Shown here one piece after another: positions 12,052 to 22,855 of a stretch of 64,000 bases of DNA. The notes beneath the pieces are model-generated. The model was not told the origin of the DNA and made no database searches. It was given only the letters and a program-made list of their open reading frames with translations. Source of the DNA: Macrocybe gigantea (lineage: Eukaryota > Basidiomycota > Agaricomycetes > Agaricales > Callistosporiaceae). Position 1 is the first letter of the stretch. The number at the start of each line of letters is the position of its first letter. The stretch covers positions 49,681 to 113,680 of the forward strand of contig SJRY01000164.1 in NCBI GenBank assembly GCA_011319805.1, in the 5' to 3' direction. The position numbers and the translations under genes are program-made.

Positions 12052-14587
12052 GACCATTGAAGATGGCTGGGAACGGAGGGAGAGAGAGCCAGGCACATTG
12101 AATCGGCCCAGAAAACGAGATGAGACGCTCCTCGCTATTCATCATGTGATGCATTTTCTATCACGTGCATTCCTCTTTTCCCAGGCACCGAGGAACGATC
12201 ACCCCTGGCATCCGCCGGTCATCGCCCAAAATCGTCCACAGTCCCCAAAAGCTGTCTACACCATCGGTACCTGGGAGAACTTGGAGACCATCTGATCTGC
12301 CGTCCTCTCCTGACCCAGCAGGCAGCTTGCTGTAATTACTCACGTCAACCGCTGTTGCATGTTCAGCAGTCTACGTACGGAGCTTTCATTTGGCCTTTAC
12401 AACACACGATACGCAACAATAATCTACCAAGCGGACCCTACATTACTGCTTCCGATATCTTGTGGAGTTGACGTGCAATCACTCACTAGATCCTCGACTC
12501 TGGACCACGTATCAAACAAAGGAAAAAGAAGTGCTCTTGCATACAGCTCCATCTAATATAGCTGCCACAGATGCTTGGATGCCTGCGCGTACTATCGAAC
12601 TGCACTTTCGACGCGACCCTCAGTTTCACCCAAAAAATCTCAACATCTCACGTTTTTCACAAGCCCATCTGACCCAGCACATGTCCGCTTCCAATGCTTA
12701 CGAGAATATGTCGTTCACTCGAGGCCGGCCTGGTTGGGCCGGTATTTAAACTACAGTTCCTTCTTCGTTCCTGGAATTATCTGCGTATGGTAATGACACT
12801 TAGTTTTCCCAACGAATTCGACAGACCACCCCTCAGCCACGGCACTCCAAGCAGCATGCCGCCGTCATTAGGGCTCAGAGCTGTGTATCATCATCCGGGA
12901 CTCCATCTTCTACAGCTCAAGTTGAAAGCTGCAACATCTTTCGCGATGTTCGAAAATCAGGTACTCAATAAACTCTTTATCTCACGAGTTACACCAGGCA
13001 CGAGCCAAGAATTCCTAGAAAAGCTCAAACGCCGAATTCACACACGCGCTGATAGCTGCGGAGAAATGCAAGGGCACTCTCAGAGCTTCTCTCGTCTTCC
13101 TATCACTTTCCTTGACCATATTCTGCCCCGAAACCGGACGCCCAATCTGTCAGGATCTTCCATCGCTTGTCCTCCTTTTCGAGTGCATCACACCGCCACC
13201 TTGCGTGCCTTTACCCCTCAAATCTCCCCCTTTGCATTCAGTTCTATACTTGACTTGCTCATATCGCGCAGTGCAACGTCCGTTATAGGCAATCAGCACA
13301 CGACCGTCTGGATAATCAAAAACTGCGGGTCCGGAAGGACAGGGATGTTTTCCATAATGAACTGCTTACCCGTGTCTACCTAACCCCGACCGGTTGGAGA
13401 ATATCTTTAGCTCAAGCTTTTTAATAATTCACAGCTCCCCGAGTCCCAGGTCGTTCCCAATTCCTGCTGCTAAACCCCGTCGACAGATTTGCACAAGTTT
13501 GGGCTACCATATGACCCAATCAAGAAAGCGCGCTCTAAAGTCGATGTCAGTCACGACATATGCCAGTTCAGGTCAGTGTGTGATCAGTTTTTAACACAAG
13601 GTGGAGTGCTGCATATCGTTTTGACACGCCAATTCTGTTGATGTGGGTACTGTTATCCCGACCGTTTCATTCCGAAGTCCCAAAGATGTGACATGAGTGT
13701 GCGTTTCTCTCGCGCTGACTGCTCCTGGAGATTATGCATATCCTCATCAGAAAGCCCAGAAACTTGAGATCAGATAAGCGCGCATCATGGCATTCCACAC
13801 CATCCCCCTCTGCTATAGGCCACACAGGCATTGCTGTCACTACTCCCCTCGCTCTCAGAGGCTCCTTCTTCCTCGCTCGACGGCAACGCACAGACATATA
13901 TCGTAAGCTCACGGTCGCAGGCGGCCCAGCGACTTGGGGGAAAGCGATGCCGATGGTCGGTCTATAGGTGTGCGCACAAGGCTATTGGTACCGATGCATG
14001 ATCGCACGATTAATCATTGATAATCCTCCTTATGAGTTATCGTTCTTGACCTTCTCTTGAGTTGTTGCGCCACGTTCGTCCAAGAGCCCTCGTTTGAGGG
14101 TCATATCAGCAGCAGGCAGTTTATCACCCCTACAGTAATACAAATGGGGCTGATGGAGCTGGTGGAAGACTCCCAAAGGACTCGCAGATTATCGCCGGCG
14201 AAAAGCGATCCAATCTCACCAACTACCCTTATTCACCTGTCCCCCTTCTCACACCCTTCCCGTTTTGTCTGAGCAACCTAGGGGCGGGCGCCAGAGCCGG
14301 CCTCATGCTGCGCGCGTTTTTTTTTTCTGCGAAGTTGCCGTCTGACGTTTCCAGCTTTCTCCATTGAGAACTGGTCAGGTCTGGTCCGACATACGGATAT
14401 GTTCGGCGAATTTCCATGCTGCTTTCAGCCACGGGATGCAATGATGCACGACCTCGGTAGCCTGTTCCCCGCCTGGACTCAGGACGGCTGTCTGACGTAA
14501 TTGCCTTCGCTGGTGGACGGTTGTCCTATCCCACGTACGCTATGAAAGATTTACATTATATTGTTTTAATATAAGAAATTTCTCAGT
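12052..14587. other. Long intergenic region, no supportable gene
   Basis: This 2.5-kb stretch lies between the G-alpha start and tRNA-Val. The longest frame is 12694-13383 (+), 229 codons. It lacks recognisable domains, splice context or typical composition, and I treat it as chance or at best a very weak candidate. A TATTTAAA string at about 12743 could be a TATA box, but no gene is evident behind it. Confidence 0.45.
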
Positions 14588-14668
14588 GGTTCAGTGGTCT
14601 AGTGGTTATGATCTCTGTCTCACATGTGTGGTCACAGAGGGTCTCCAGTTCGATCCTGGACTGAACCA
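14588..14668 (+). tRNA. tRNA-Val(CAC) with 8-nt intron
   Basis: The acceptor stem GGTTCAG pairs with CTGAACC, with discriminator A. The A-box-like TGGTCTAGTGG and the D loop follow. Anticodon stem TCTGT/ACAGA encloses CTCACA, then the 8-nt insert TGTGTGGT, then C. This places anticodon CAC, with the intron at the canonical position after base 37. The T arm is TCCAG-TTCGATC-CTGGA. The length is 81 nt, that is 73 plus 8. The body closely resembles fungal tRNA-Val. Confidence 0.88.
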
Positions 14669-14670
14669 TG

Positions 14671-14678
14671 TTTTTTTT
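14671..14678 (+). terminator. RNA polymerase III terminator of tRNA-Val
   Basis: A run of eight T starts two bases after the tRNA, as expected for a Pol III stop. Confidence 0.85.
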
Positions 14679-15639
14679 ATGCCCTGCATATTCAGAACTT
14701 GCCATCTTGTATGCCCATTTCAATGAACTCACTTTCATGCGTCGCACAGCATCCCCTGCGTTTCGTGACCAGACGAACACCCCCATGAAGAATTCACTAG
14801 TTCATCACCGAAGCTCTTTGATCTGAAGACCTATGCCAGATTGAGCCCTGTTTGCCCTGGATGTCGCCCAATGGTTGCAAGACGTCACAATAGGGACACT
14901 GATCATGACACGAAGTGATTCGACAATGAGCAGTTGACTGCAGATGATGCATATGTCATCGAATGATGTGAACGACAAGAGCACAAAAGAAAAAAAAATT
15001 AGAACAATTCAGCCGCAATAGACGCAGACCCAGTTGTTCACCGATGCCGATGATGCGTAGACTGTGCCTGATCGCACATCCGTGAAAGGCGAAGTCAGCT
15101 GCCAGGTCCTGCCAAAACGCACCGCAAAGATCAGATCAGGTCAAAGGAAATGGTTTGTTCAGTTCAAAGGGCGGGTCGACTCGATGGTTGCATCAGTCTC
15201 TGGGAAACCATCATCTTCCCAGAGCATGTAGATGCCAAAACCAACAGCCATGAGGATGAGGCTTCCCGAATGTGACGACCGGGTTCGTAATTGCGAGGAT
15301 ACTTAGATGGTGGCCTTCTCCAGATGTACCGTCAGACATTCCATACAGTCGATCTATAGTGATGTGAGTAGGACATTATCATATTATCATTGCAGGCCCA
15401 AATCCTTCAGCAAGGTTCCATTGATTGCTTGCACGAGTTCTGTATACAAGGTGGAATTGATGAGCCATGCACGAGATTTCTACCTGCGTTATTATACATG
15501 ATGCACACTAACAAAAGTACAGCGATTAACCCATGTCATTAAGTCGCGCATATATACATAAGTCCGTGGTATATTAAGGCATCGTCAAGCGGCAGCTGGC
15601 GGGAATGTAGACATAAACAAAAAAAAGGAGAGGGAGGGA
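14679..15639. other. Intergenic, no gene seen
   Basis: About 960 bp between the tRNA terminator and the 3' end of the NIPA gene. A poly-A-rich stretch near 14,990 is the only notable feature. The open frames are short and lack conserved content. Confidence 0.5.
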
Positions 15640-17390
15640 TCACAGTCTGGGCGACCGGCTCGTCGGTGTCCGACCGTTGCCATCTATTGACAGCTGCCGA
15701 CTCGGGATGGGCGAATTGCTGTGACTCCGAGACCCGCTCTGTCGAGTCGCGGCGACGGCGCCGCCGTTCCTGAGCGTCGCGCTCTTCTGCAGATGCGTGC
15801 GCTCCGTCGCGTTCAACACATCATCATCGTCCTCATCCTCGTCGTCATCGTCATCGTCGCCCACATCGTTCGCGTCCAACTCGTGCTCCTCCCGCAGCCG
15901 ATGTAGGCCAACGTTCTCGCCGTCCCGCGTGTCGTGCTCCCCAAAAGCGTTGAACAGTGTCGTCGTCTGATTGCGGTACAGTGAGCTGCGGCGCCCATGT
16001 CGTGGCGAGGGCGCAGGCCCGATCCGAGCGTCGTTCCAGCCGTCCGTAGATAGACGGCCCTGAAGACTCAGACGTGGGTTCATCAGGCCGCCTTCAAGTG
16101 TCGAGTGTCCGTTTTGGTCGAGCGGTGGCTCTGGTCTCCGGGAGATGTTGAGCAGGTGCACACCTAGAAAGATGACAATGAAGCCGCAGAGGAGTGACAC
16201 GGTGTCTTTTCCTCCAGTCGTGTTGAAGCCTTGAAAGAGAATGAGGGACGCAACAGCCGTCGCGGTGGAGAAACCAACATAATACATGGGATTTACACTT
16301 TTGCAAAACGATGGTTTAATCAACTAGCGGCTTCAAACATGAGAGAGGAGGAAGCGTACACGTTCGTCGAAAACGTATCCAGAGCCTTGTTGAAGTAGTT
16401 CATCTGGACTAGAATACACAATGCAACGATGATTCCGAACACGTAGGTGCTGGGATGGGTGAACTGATTTTTGCCTCCAAATGTCAGCTTGACGGCGACG
16501 CCGAAACCCTTGATAGCCATGACGGACACTGATCCGACAAGCGAGCAGATAGAGATGTAGACAACAGGGTTGGTTCGACCGTATTTTGGCACGACTCCGT
16601 AAATCATAACCAACGAAAAGACGAGTACCGTGAAGCAATATAGTAGAAAACCTGCAAGAAGTAGGCCTTCGAACCAAGCAGGAAAGTGCTTTGCAGGGGT
16701 CATGGCGCACCAGGTCGTAAAGCGTAACTTAGAATTTCGTCGACAGTCTCTACGGGCTTGTCCTCCGGCGCATGTAGTACGATGATTAATGAGCCAACCA
16801 AACACAGGGTGCACCCCAGGCGTCCCAGATGACCTAGTTCTTCGTTGAGCAGGAACGATGCCAATACGGCGCTGAATATGGCAAAACATCAAACGACAGA
16901 TGAAATGGAAAGAGAGAGTTGCATACCCGATCAACACACTAAGCGCGCCTAGCGGCGTTACCAAAATCGGAGGAGCGAAGGTGTAAGCTGCAAAGTTGGC
17001 GACTGTAGGTACCGGAGATGAAATTTAATATTTTCCACAAGGACAAGTCTACGCATACTTTCGCCTAGAACAACTACGAAGCGATGTTGAGTACGTAGAG
17101 AAGTGATCCAGGGAGGGCGAACGTACGAGTTGACATGCCAGCCCACCATATTGGATTCCGCAGGTACGATAGATTTTCTGACGCCGACTGAGCACCGTAA
17201 GCGGAATTGCGAGCCGCGGCATCGTTTAGGCCCTAGCGAGTGGTTGATAGAAAAACGAAGAAGTCAGAAAAAGCACAATGTCAATCATGTCCTTAGAAGG
17301 CACAACCTTTTTAGTGATGATGAAACTCGTCCCGATGGCGAAGGAACTGGAGACCGCCAAAGCAAGGCCAATGTATTTGTCCTCAATCAT
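15640..17390 (-). CDS. NIPA-family magnesium transporter
   Basis: Seven exons (17307-17390, 17127-17232, 17059-17073, 16927-17002, 16711-16871, 16360-16651, 15640-16297) give 463 residues in frame. NIPA (DUF803) proteins are multi-pass membrane transporters for Mg2+ in endosomal or plasma membranes. Conserved blocks are MIEDKYIGLALAVSSS, TSFIITKKGLNDA, YLRNPIWWAGM, TLVLGEIANFAAY, PPILVTPLGALSVLIG, LVGSLIIVLHAPED, NPVVYISICSLVGS and NYFNKALDTFSTNVVNP. About nine hydrophobic segments are visible. Exon 3 is only 15 nt and supplies part of LVLGEI. The last 180 residues are a hydrophilic, presumably cytosolic tail with a run of 13 Asp/Glu. The start is at MIEDKY, matching family N-termini. A duplicated copy of this gene's 5' end lies at 19,735-19,945. 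Confidence 0.93.
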
Positions 17391-17564
17391 GGTTGAGGAT
17401 GTCGAAGGCTTATTTTGAGAAGAAAAGGCAGGCCGCAGGCCGAGTGGACGATGGAGAGGGCGGCCTGTAAAGGGTAGGAGCGGGCTTACCAGCGTATTGA
17501 GCTGGTCGTTGCTCTTTCGTGGCAATCAGAGTTCCGCCACGTGCTCTTGTTTGGTCGACACACA

Positions 17565-17673
17565 ACACAAAAGCGGAAAGCCATTGTCCAGTCATTACCG
17601 ACACCGTCCACGCTCCAATCGTTGCTCGAATATTGCGACGTTTTGAGATAATTCTCCATCCCATAGATCCGCC
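17565..17673 (-). pseudogene. Relic of an HNH-gene 3' end in the NIPA/kinase promoter region
   Basis: Bases 17,600-17,673 closely match 20,775-20,850, which encode the C-terminal WRIYGMNNYLNTSQYSSNDW region of the intact HNH gene. Here the same strand reads GWRIISKRRNI, so only a broken tail remains. Upstream bases 17,565-17,600 match the segment just beyond the HNH stop (20,677-20,760). The relic sits between the divergent NIPA and kinase starts. Confidence 0.7.
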
Positions 17674-17720
17674 TTTACGTCAACTCCAGGGGTCGTAATT
17701 ATCCTATCTCGACATCGTCC

Positions 17721-19118
17721 ATGCTGGCGCCCGATGATTTCCACTTCAGTTCCATGGAGACTACCGAGGATATGACACGTTACGTCCCCGGAGGTTATCA
17801 CCCTACTATTATCGGTGACATCCTCGGCCCGTCCGACTCTGCGGAAAACAGTGAGAGAGGGTTACGCCAGTATAGGATCATGCACAAGCTAGGCTTTGGG
17901 TCATACGCGACAGTGTGGCTAGCCGAGAAGACAGATTCAAGCAAAGCATTCGTTGCACTCAAGATCACAACGGCTGATGGTGGTCTGACGAGGGAGGCGG
18001 TTATGCTCGAAGCGGCCTCTAAGATGCAAACCAACGGCAAGCAGCCACTCCATGTCCTGACCCTGTTGGACCATTTCACTGTGCATGGCCCTAATGGCGC
18101 CCATTCTGTCCTGGTGACGGACGTTGTCGCCCCCATACTTTCACTTCTGTCCCCTAAGCGCCTCCCGCTTTGGCGCAAAATTGCTGCACATGGTCTCGCG
18201 CAAGCTGTAGCGCACTTACATGCTGCAGCAATCGTTCACGGAGGTGCGCTGTTTGCTCCCATTGTCAACGCCCCTCCTGACCCCCCCTCTGGACCTGCAC
18301 CTCGGGAACGTCGGGCTTGCTATTCCGGAGCTCGCCAATCAGCACCCAGACGACATCATGCAAGACCTCAGCCCACACGATCTTACCATTGTTCTACCTA
18401 GCTCGTCTGCCATCCAAACGCCCTCATTACCCGCTTACGTCGTCGCGCCATGCGCTCTTGCGACATACTACGACAGAATCGCCCGCTCAGACCTCCCTCA
18501 GACGAAGATATATGACTTCAGCAGCGGTGAGCCACTTTTTCTGACCACACACCGCTTCCTGATCATGCCTCCTGAAGCCCATGAAGCCGGGACGCTACCT
18601 CCGAGCTTCCAATGCGCGGCGGAAGCCTGTGCTCCAGAGCTGGTTTACGCGCGAGTTGTCGAGAAGACCGCTAACCCACCCGTCGAGCCTCCAGCCGACG
18701 TCTGGGCCCTCGGTGCCGCTGTGCGTCCTTGCTCGCTTTTTCCTCCCACACTGACGCTGATCCGTGAGCTCAGATTTACGAGATCGTTGCTGGATCTTCA
18801 CTCTTCCGTGGCATTGGCATGACCGGCCTTCCCCGTCGAATAGCCGCCATAGTCGGCTCTCTACCATCAGGATGGCAGAATTGGTATGCTAGCCTGTCTG
18901 AGGCACCAGAAGTCTCGCCCAGCGCTGCAGATGCTTGGTGGACATCACGTCGGCAAGCGCTACACACGAATTGTGCAGATGAGGCAGACACGGACGCCTT
19001 GATTATGCTCTTGAGGAAGATGCTGGTCCTCGACCCCGCGACGCGGCCGACGGCAGCAGAGGTCTTACAAGATCCATGGTTCTATAGACTTGTCCGCGTG
19101 GAGCGAGTCGCAAATTAA
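17721..19118 (+). CDS. SRPK-like serine/threonine kinase with a non-canonical 3' splice site
   Basis: Four exons (17721-18243, 18293-18526, 18578-18720, 18774-19118) total 414 residues. The N-terminal EDMTRYVPGGYHPTIIGDIL is the SRPK signature before the kinase domain. Then come the glycine loop LGFGSYATVW, VALKI, the catalytic loop VHGDLHLGN, the metal-binding loop YDFSS (Ser replaces Gly of DFG), an ADVWALGAAIYEIV stretch and a C-lobe ending ATRPTAAEVLQDPWF. SRPKs phosphorylate SR splicing factors; fungi also have many divergent members of unknown substrate. Joining HG to DLHLGN requires intron 18244-18292, whose last two bases are GG, not AG. No other AG lies in reach. Either one base is wrong or mutated, or the gene is mis-spliced. 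Its 3' end is duplicated at 24,417. Confidence 0.8.
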
Positions 19119-19263
19119 TGACTGACCAGGCCAACATAAAATCAGTCAGTCATATCGGCGTTTGTCACCGCAGCATCTCATGAGCTCTTGAGCTCACTGA
19201 AGAAAGAGGAGAGTCGATTCATCTCAGAGGAAGACGTTTCGGCTGCATTGAACCTTGTGCACG
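19087..19263 (+). repeat. Direct repeat copy A (kinase 3' end and downstream)
   Basis: This segment begins inside the last kinase codons (ACTTGTCCGCGTG) and runs past the stop. It recurs in the same orientation at 24,417-24,599 with about 85-90% identity by eye. The two copies bracket the HNH cluster. Confidence 0.9.
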
Positions 19264-19574
19264 TGCCGAGTAGTTGAGCCTTTAGCAGACCACTTCTTCG
19301 GAGTATGCTTTGCATTGGCTCGAGTCGTTTGATCGTCATTCGGATAGGAGCTGGGTGAAGCTGACGAACTCTGGCGCGTGGCCTCGGACAAGTGACCGTC
19401 ATTTCGCGAATATGTGGAAGGTTCACGCTGCGTTGAGTGTTTCACTGCCTGCCTAAGCACGTCAGGCAACATAGTATTTGATGGCGGGGAAGAAAAGAGA
19501 GTTTCTGAGGCGTCGAGAGAGCTTTTGCGGTTTTCATCTGTGAGGGAGCCACACTCACTGCACTGGTGATGCAT
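19178..19574 (-). pseudogene. Truncated HNH-gene 5' fragment
   Basis: The minus-strand frame (SLTDENRKSSLDASETL..., NDDQTTRANAKHTPKKWSAKGST) aligns with the N-terminal disordered part of the intact HNH protein (PLTDKSHESPLDASESP..., NDDRPIRANAKHTPKKRSARGST). It stops before the nuclease motifs and has no continuation. It is a non-functional duplicate 5' end placed directly downstream of the kinase. Confidence 0.8.
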
Positions 19575-19734
19575 TCAGAGTCAACAATTCATGAATGCAA
19601 TTGTCTGACAAACTTGTGGACATGGGAATCGATATATTCGTCAACATCATCGTATTTAGGCCGCTATGACCTTGGTTTGATGGTAACATATAAAACACGG
19701 TCTTCAGTATTATAAAAATGGTTTGGCCAACGAA

Positions 19735-19945
19735 CTTGTCCTCAACCATGGATGTCGAAATGCTAGATTGGGAAGAAAAGGTAAGCTGTAGGCCAGGTGG
19801 ACGATGGCGGGGTGGAGGGAATGGCCTGCAAAGAGTAAGAGCGGGCTTACCCTTACCTGGTCATTGTGGCAATTGAACATTGCCACGTGCACATGCCCTT
19901 GTTTGGCATAGCGCCGGGCCGACACACAGTAAGGTAAGTAGAAGA
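19735..19945 (-). pseudogene. Duplicated 5' end of the NIPA gene
   Basis: This segment matches 17,380-17,580. It includes a start-codon remnant reading MVEDKFVG on the minus strand (compare MIEDKYIG), the CCACGTG upstream element and the GACACACA string. No further NIPA exon follows, so it is a promoter/first-exon copy without a gene. It is interrupted at 19,929 by an inverted-repeat element. Confidence 0.8.
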
Positions 19946-20674
19946 CACCCATATCCCGCAAACATCACGTGCCCAGCGTGGCACTTCCAAAACGGGGTGA
20001 CTGGATGGTAAAATCAGTGTATCTATCACTACGGCATTTAAATAAGAAAAATGGCAGCGCTGGTTTAAGGAAAATATACTACATAAGGAATGGGTGCACT
20101 TGATTTTGTACAAATTTGCACGGGCGTCAAGTTATAATACATTTTTCATCCCGACGCGTCTATTATATGCGTCGTCGCGTCATTGCCTACTCCCTCAGCG
20201 CGCCGGTCGCATGACACGCAGGTCAAAGGGTCATAAAGCATGGATTTCAAACCTCCGGAAGGCACGCAACAATCATGCTGAAGCTGAGGAGAGGCCTAGG
20301 AAGTGGAGACGGAGTCAATCTCCTGCAGACAAGGAGAATGTTTGCCTATAGCATCACTCGAATAATCACCTTACTTACGCTGTCTCTATAATTTTACAGT
20401 ACATATTGCGGACCTCGTCATAGTATTTTGTAGTATACTGAAATATAAACAGTAATGATGAAATAACTAACGAAAAATCAGACCGTTTCCTTATCCCTCC
20501 TGGATCCGCAGCCATGGAACTCAACTCGAGGACAAAGGGGTGTCCGATTTCACAATAAAGCGCCTGTTCTTCATATCGCAGCGTTTTCGTGTCCGGACAC
20601 CCGTTTTGGTTGATTCTGTCACGGCCAAGTAACGACACGTGATATTTGCGGGATATGGGTGTCTTCTACCTTAC
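19929..20674. mobile_element. Inverted-repeat element (MITE-like or non-autonomous DNA transposon)
   Basis: The left end GTAAGGTAAGTAGAAGACAC, continuing CCATATCCCGCAAACATCACGTG (19929-19971), is the near-perfect reverse complement of 20636-20674. The 39-43 bp terminal inverted repeats differ by a 4-bp indel and one base. The NIPA-derived flanks continue on both sides (GACACACA left, AAAAGCGG right), which defines the insertion by comparison with 17,540-17,580. No clear target-site duplication was resolved. A 46-codon basic ORF lies inside. Confidence 0.8.
20211..20351 (+). CDS. Short basic ORF inside the inverted-repeat element
   Basis: 46 codons beginning MTRRSKGHKAWISNLRKA and ending SPADKENVCL. 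The Arg/Lys-rich start resembles the N-terminus of transposon-encoded ORFs of basidiomycetes, and it may be the remaining start of a transposase-like gene (inference). There is no catalytic domain. Expression is unknown. Confidence 0.3.
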   Translation: MTRRSKGHKAWISNLRKARNNHAEAEERPRKWRRSQSPADKENVCL

Positions 20675-20728
20675 AAAAGCGGAAAGCCGTTGTCTACATT
20701 TATATTCAATACTGTCTATGTCTAGTCA

Positions 20729-22462
20729 CTACCGACACCGTCCACCTTTGCGCGGGAGGAAGACGTTTCCTTCAGACGCCGCCCAATCATTGCTCGAATA
20801 TTGCGAGGTATTCAGATAATTATTCATCCCATAGATCCGCCAATATGGCTCCCATTTATCCCACATACCAGGATCAGGAGCATGACGAGCAGGTTCGTTG
20901 GCATAGGTGCCAACCTGGTCGTCATTATACACACCAACTTCCCACTGGCCTTGCGACGTCGTCTCACATTCTTTCACCCAGTCACAGACCGAATCGACCC
21001 ATGTGGTTCCCTCAGAGGAACCAGCATCCGAGGAATCTGGTCCAGAATTAGCGTTACGTTGCATTTCAGCGGCAATCTGGCGTCTTTGACCTCTCCTGGA
21101 GGGAGTGGGTGATTCTGCGCTCTGCACATCATCATCGCTATCACTGGGAGGTGATTCATCTCCTGACTGGTCGTCTTCAGTTCCCTGGTCTTGTTCTTCC
21201 TCCCCTTCATCACGTCCACTGCTGTCTTCCCCGCTGCCGCCGTCGGAGGAGGCTTCAGAGAGTATTGAGTCAGGTGATGCCCAACTTTGGAATAACTTTC
21301 TGATGTGATGAATTTGATCAACAACGGCATCTGGATCGGATGTTGGGACAATGGCTTGGAGCCTGGCAGCTAGTCTTCCAATACCCAACGCACGATTTGC
21401 ACGTAGGAACTTGTCAATTTTTTGACCTGAATTAACGACGACGAAATGAGGTCGGACATGACTCTCTAGAGGACCGAGTTTGGGGAAGGGAGGAAAATGG
21501 ATCTTGTGGGTGGAATTATCATTGGTATTCGGGAAACGGCAGATTGGTTCCTTCATTTGGCGCATAGGCAAAACATGGTATTTGAATGGTTGATTGCTAT
21601 TAAAAAACTTGGGAAGAATGTCAAGCTCACGTGCATGATGGAATGCGCAAAAAAAAAAACTCACACTTTCCAAATTAGCTGCAATTGTGTGTTGTTCCGT
21701 ATTGCGCTCGCGAGCTTTCAAAGTTATGGCCTTGAGTTTCTTCAGAATTGACAATTCAGGTATCAACATCAACATCGGGCGTGACGAGTCGAAAATAGCA
21801 TGCCAATCTGCTCGCACTATAGAAGAAAGCATAAGAGCAGACGAAACAGAGGAACGTCATGGAGTAGCTCACGGAAGAGTAAGTTATATCTGGAATCAAT
21901 GTTAAGTTCATGAGGGCCCAGGCCCCATGCTTCTTCAAGATTCCCGACCTAAGGAATGGAGCGAAGTTCAAGCAATCGCCCAAGAAATGAAAAGTAGCTG
22001 ACTGACCGTATGATGGTCAGTTGCACGCGCCAGCAGATGACATATCTCCACTGCTGCATTGCGGTTCGTAAGAAGACATCGTCCTCCGTTTGGGTCAGCA
22101 TCGCGTGCCCTAGTTCTCTGGATCGAGGTGACAGTTGAACCTCTAGCAGACCGTTTCTTCGGGGTATGCTTTGCATTGGCTCGAATCGGTCGATCGTCAT
22201 TCGGGTGATAGTCGGGTGAAGCTGGCGAACTTTGACGCGAAGCCTCGGACGCGTCGCCATCGTTTTCGCGAATAGGTGAAAGATTCACGCTGCCTTGAGG
22301 TGTTTCATTGCCTGCCGACGCATTGCGCGGAGACCGTCTAAGGTTGCCAGGCAGCATAGCAGTTGACGTCGGGGAAGAAGGGGGAGACTCTGAGGCGTCG
22401 AGAGGGCTTTCATGGCTTTTATCTGTGAGAGGGCCATGTTCGCTGGAGTCGTGATGGTTCAT
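20729..22462 (-). CDS. HNH-nuclease-domain protein (basidiomycete family), intact copy
   Basis: Four exons (22007-22462, 21873-21948, 21665-21816, 20729-21607) give 520 residues in frame. An N-terminal Ser/Pro-rich disordered region (about 130 residues) ends in a basic KHTPKKRSARGS stretch. The HNH_2-like module follows: RCLLTNRNAAVEICHLLARA (first His), LEEAWGLGPHELNIDSRYNL (Asn) and FLRADWHAIFD (last His). Next come a middle domain with YHVLPMRQMKEPICRF and HFPPFPKLGPLESHVRPHFVV, an acidic linker, and the family C-terminus WDKWEPYWRIYGMNNYL...YSSNDW. Agaricomycetes carry many such genes of unknown biological role. Nuclease activity is inferred from the domain only. The start at 22462 was chosen because the truncated copy at 19,574 starts at the same place; an upstream in-frame ATG at 22525 exists. 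Two broken relatives flank it. Confidence 0.78.
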
Positions 22463-22855
22463 GAATCCAATTGTTTGACAAACCAGTACGCGTGGGAATT
22501 GGAATTTCCTGTGGCACAAGTTCACTATTTAGGCAGCTATAATCTACTGTGGCCCTTTACATCCTGAGCTTCGCGCCCACGCCGTCCTAGACTTTACATG
22601 AACCATCCGATCGTCATCTAGTCGGCTAAATTTTGGGGCACATTTGAGCATCCTTTGTCTTTGTGAACAGATGTGAACAGACAAAATTCGAGATGTACTG
22701 TTATTGCTTTCAGATACATTGTGTGCGGAGTTTAAGCCTTATCCACAACATGGAGAAGAGAGCGGCGTGAGGCTTCGCGAATCTTCAGAATGCTTCTACA
22801 GGAGACAGTCATGCCGAGGCATTGTTTTGTGGACCATTATCTGACCTCACCCATG

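Noticed and set aside
12694..13383. 229-codon plus-strand ORF
   Set aside because: No domain, no conserved block, no splice context, and codon content unlike the neighbouring genes. Length alone is not convincing.
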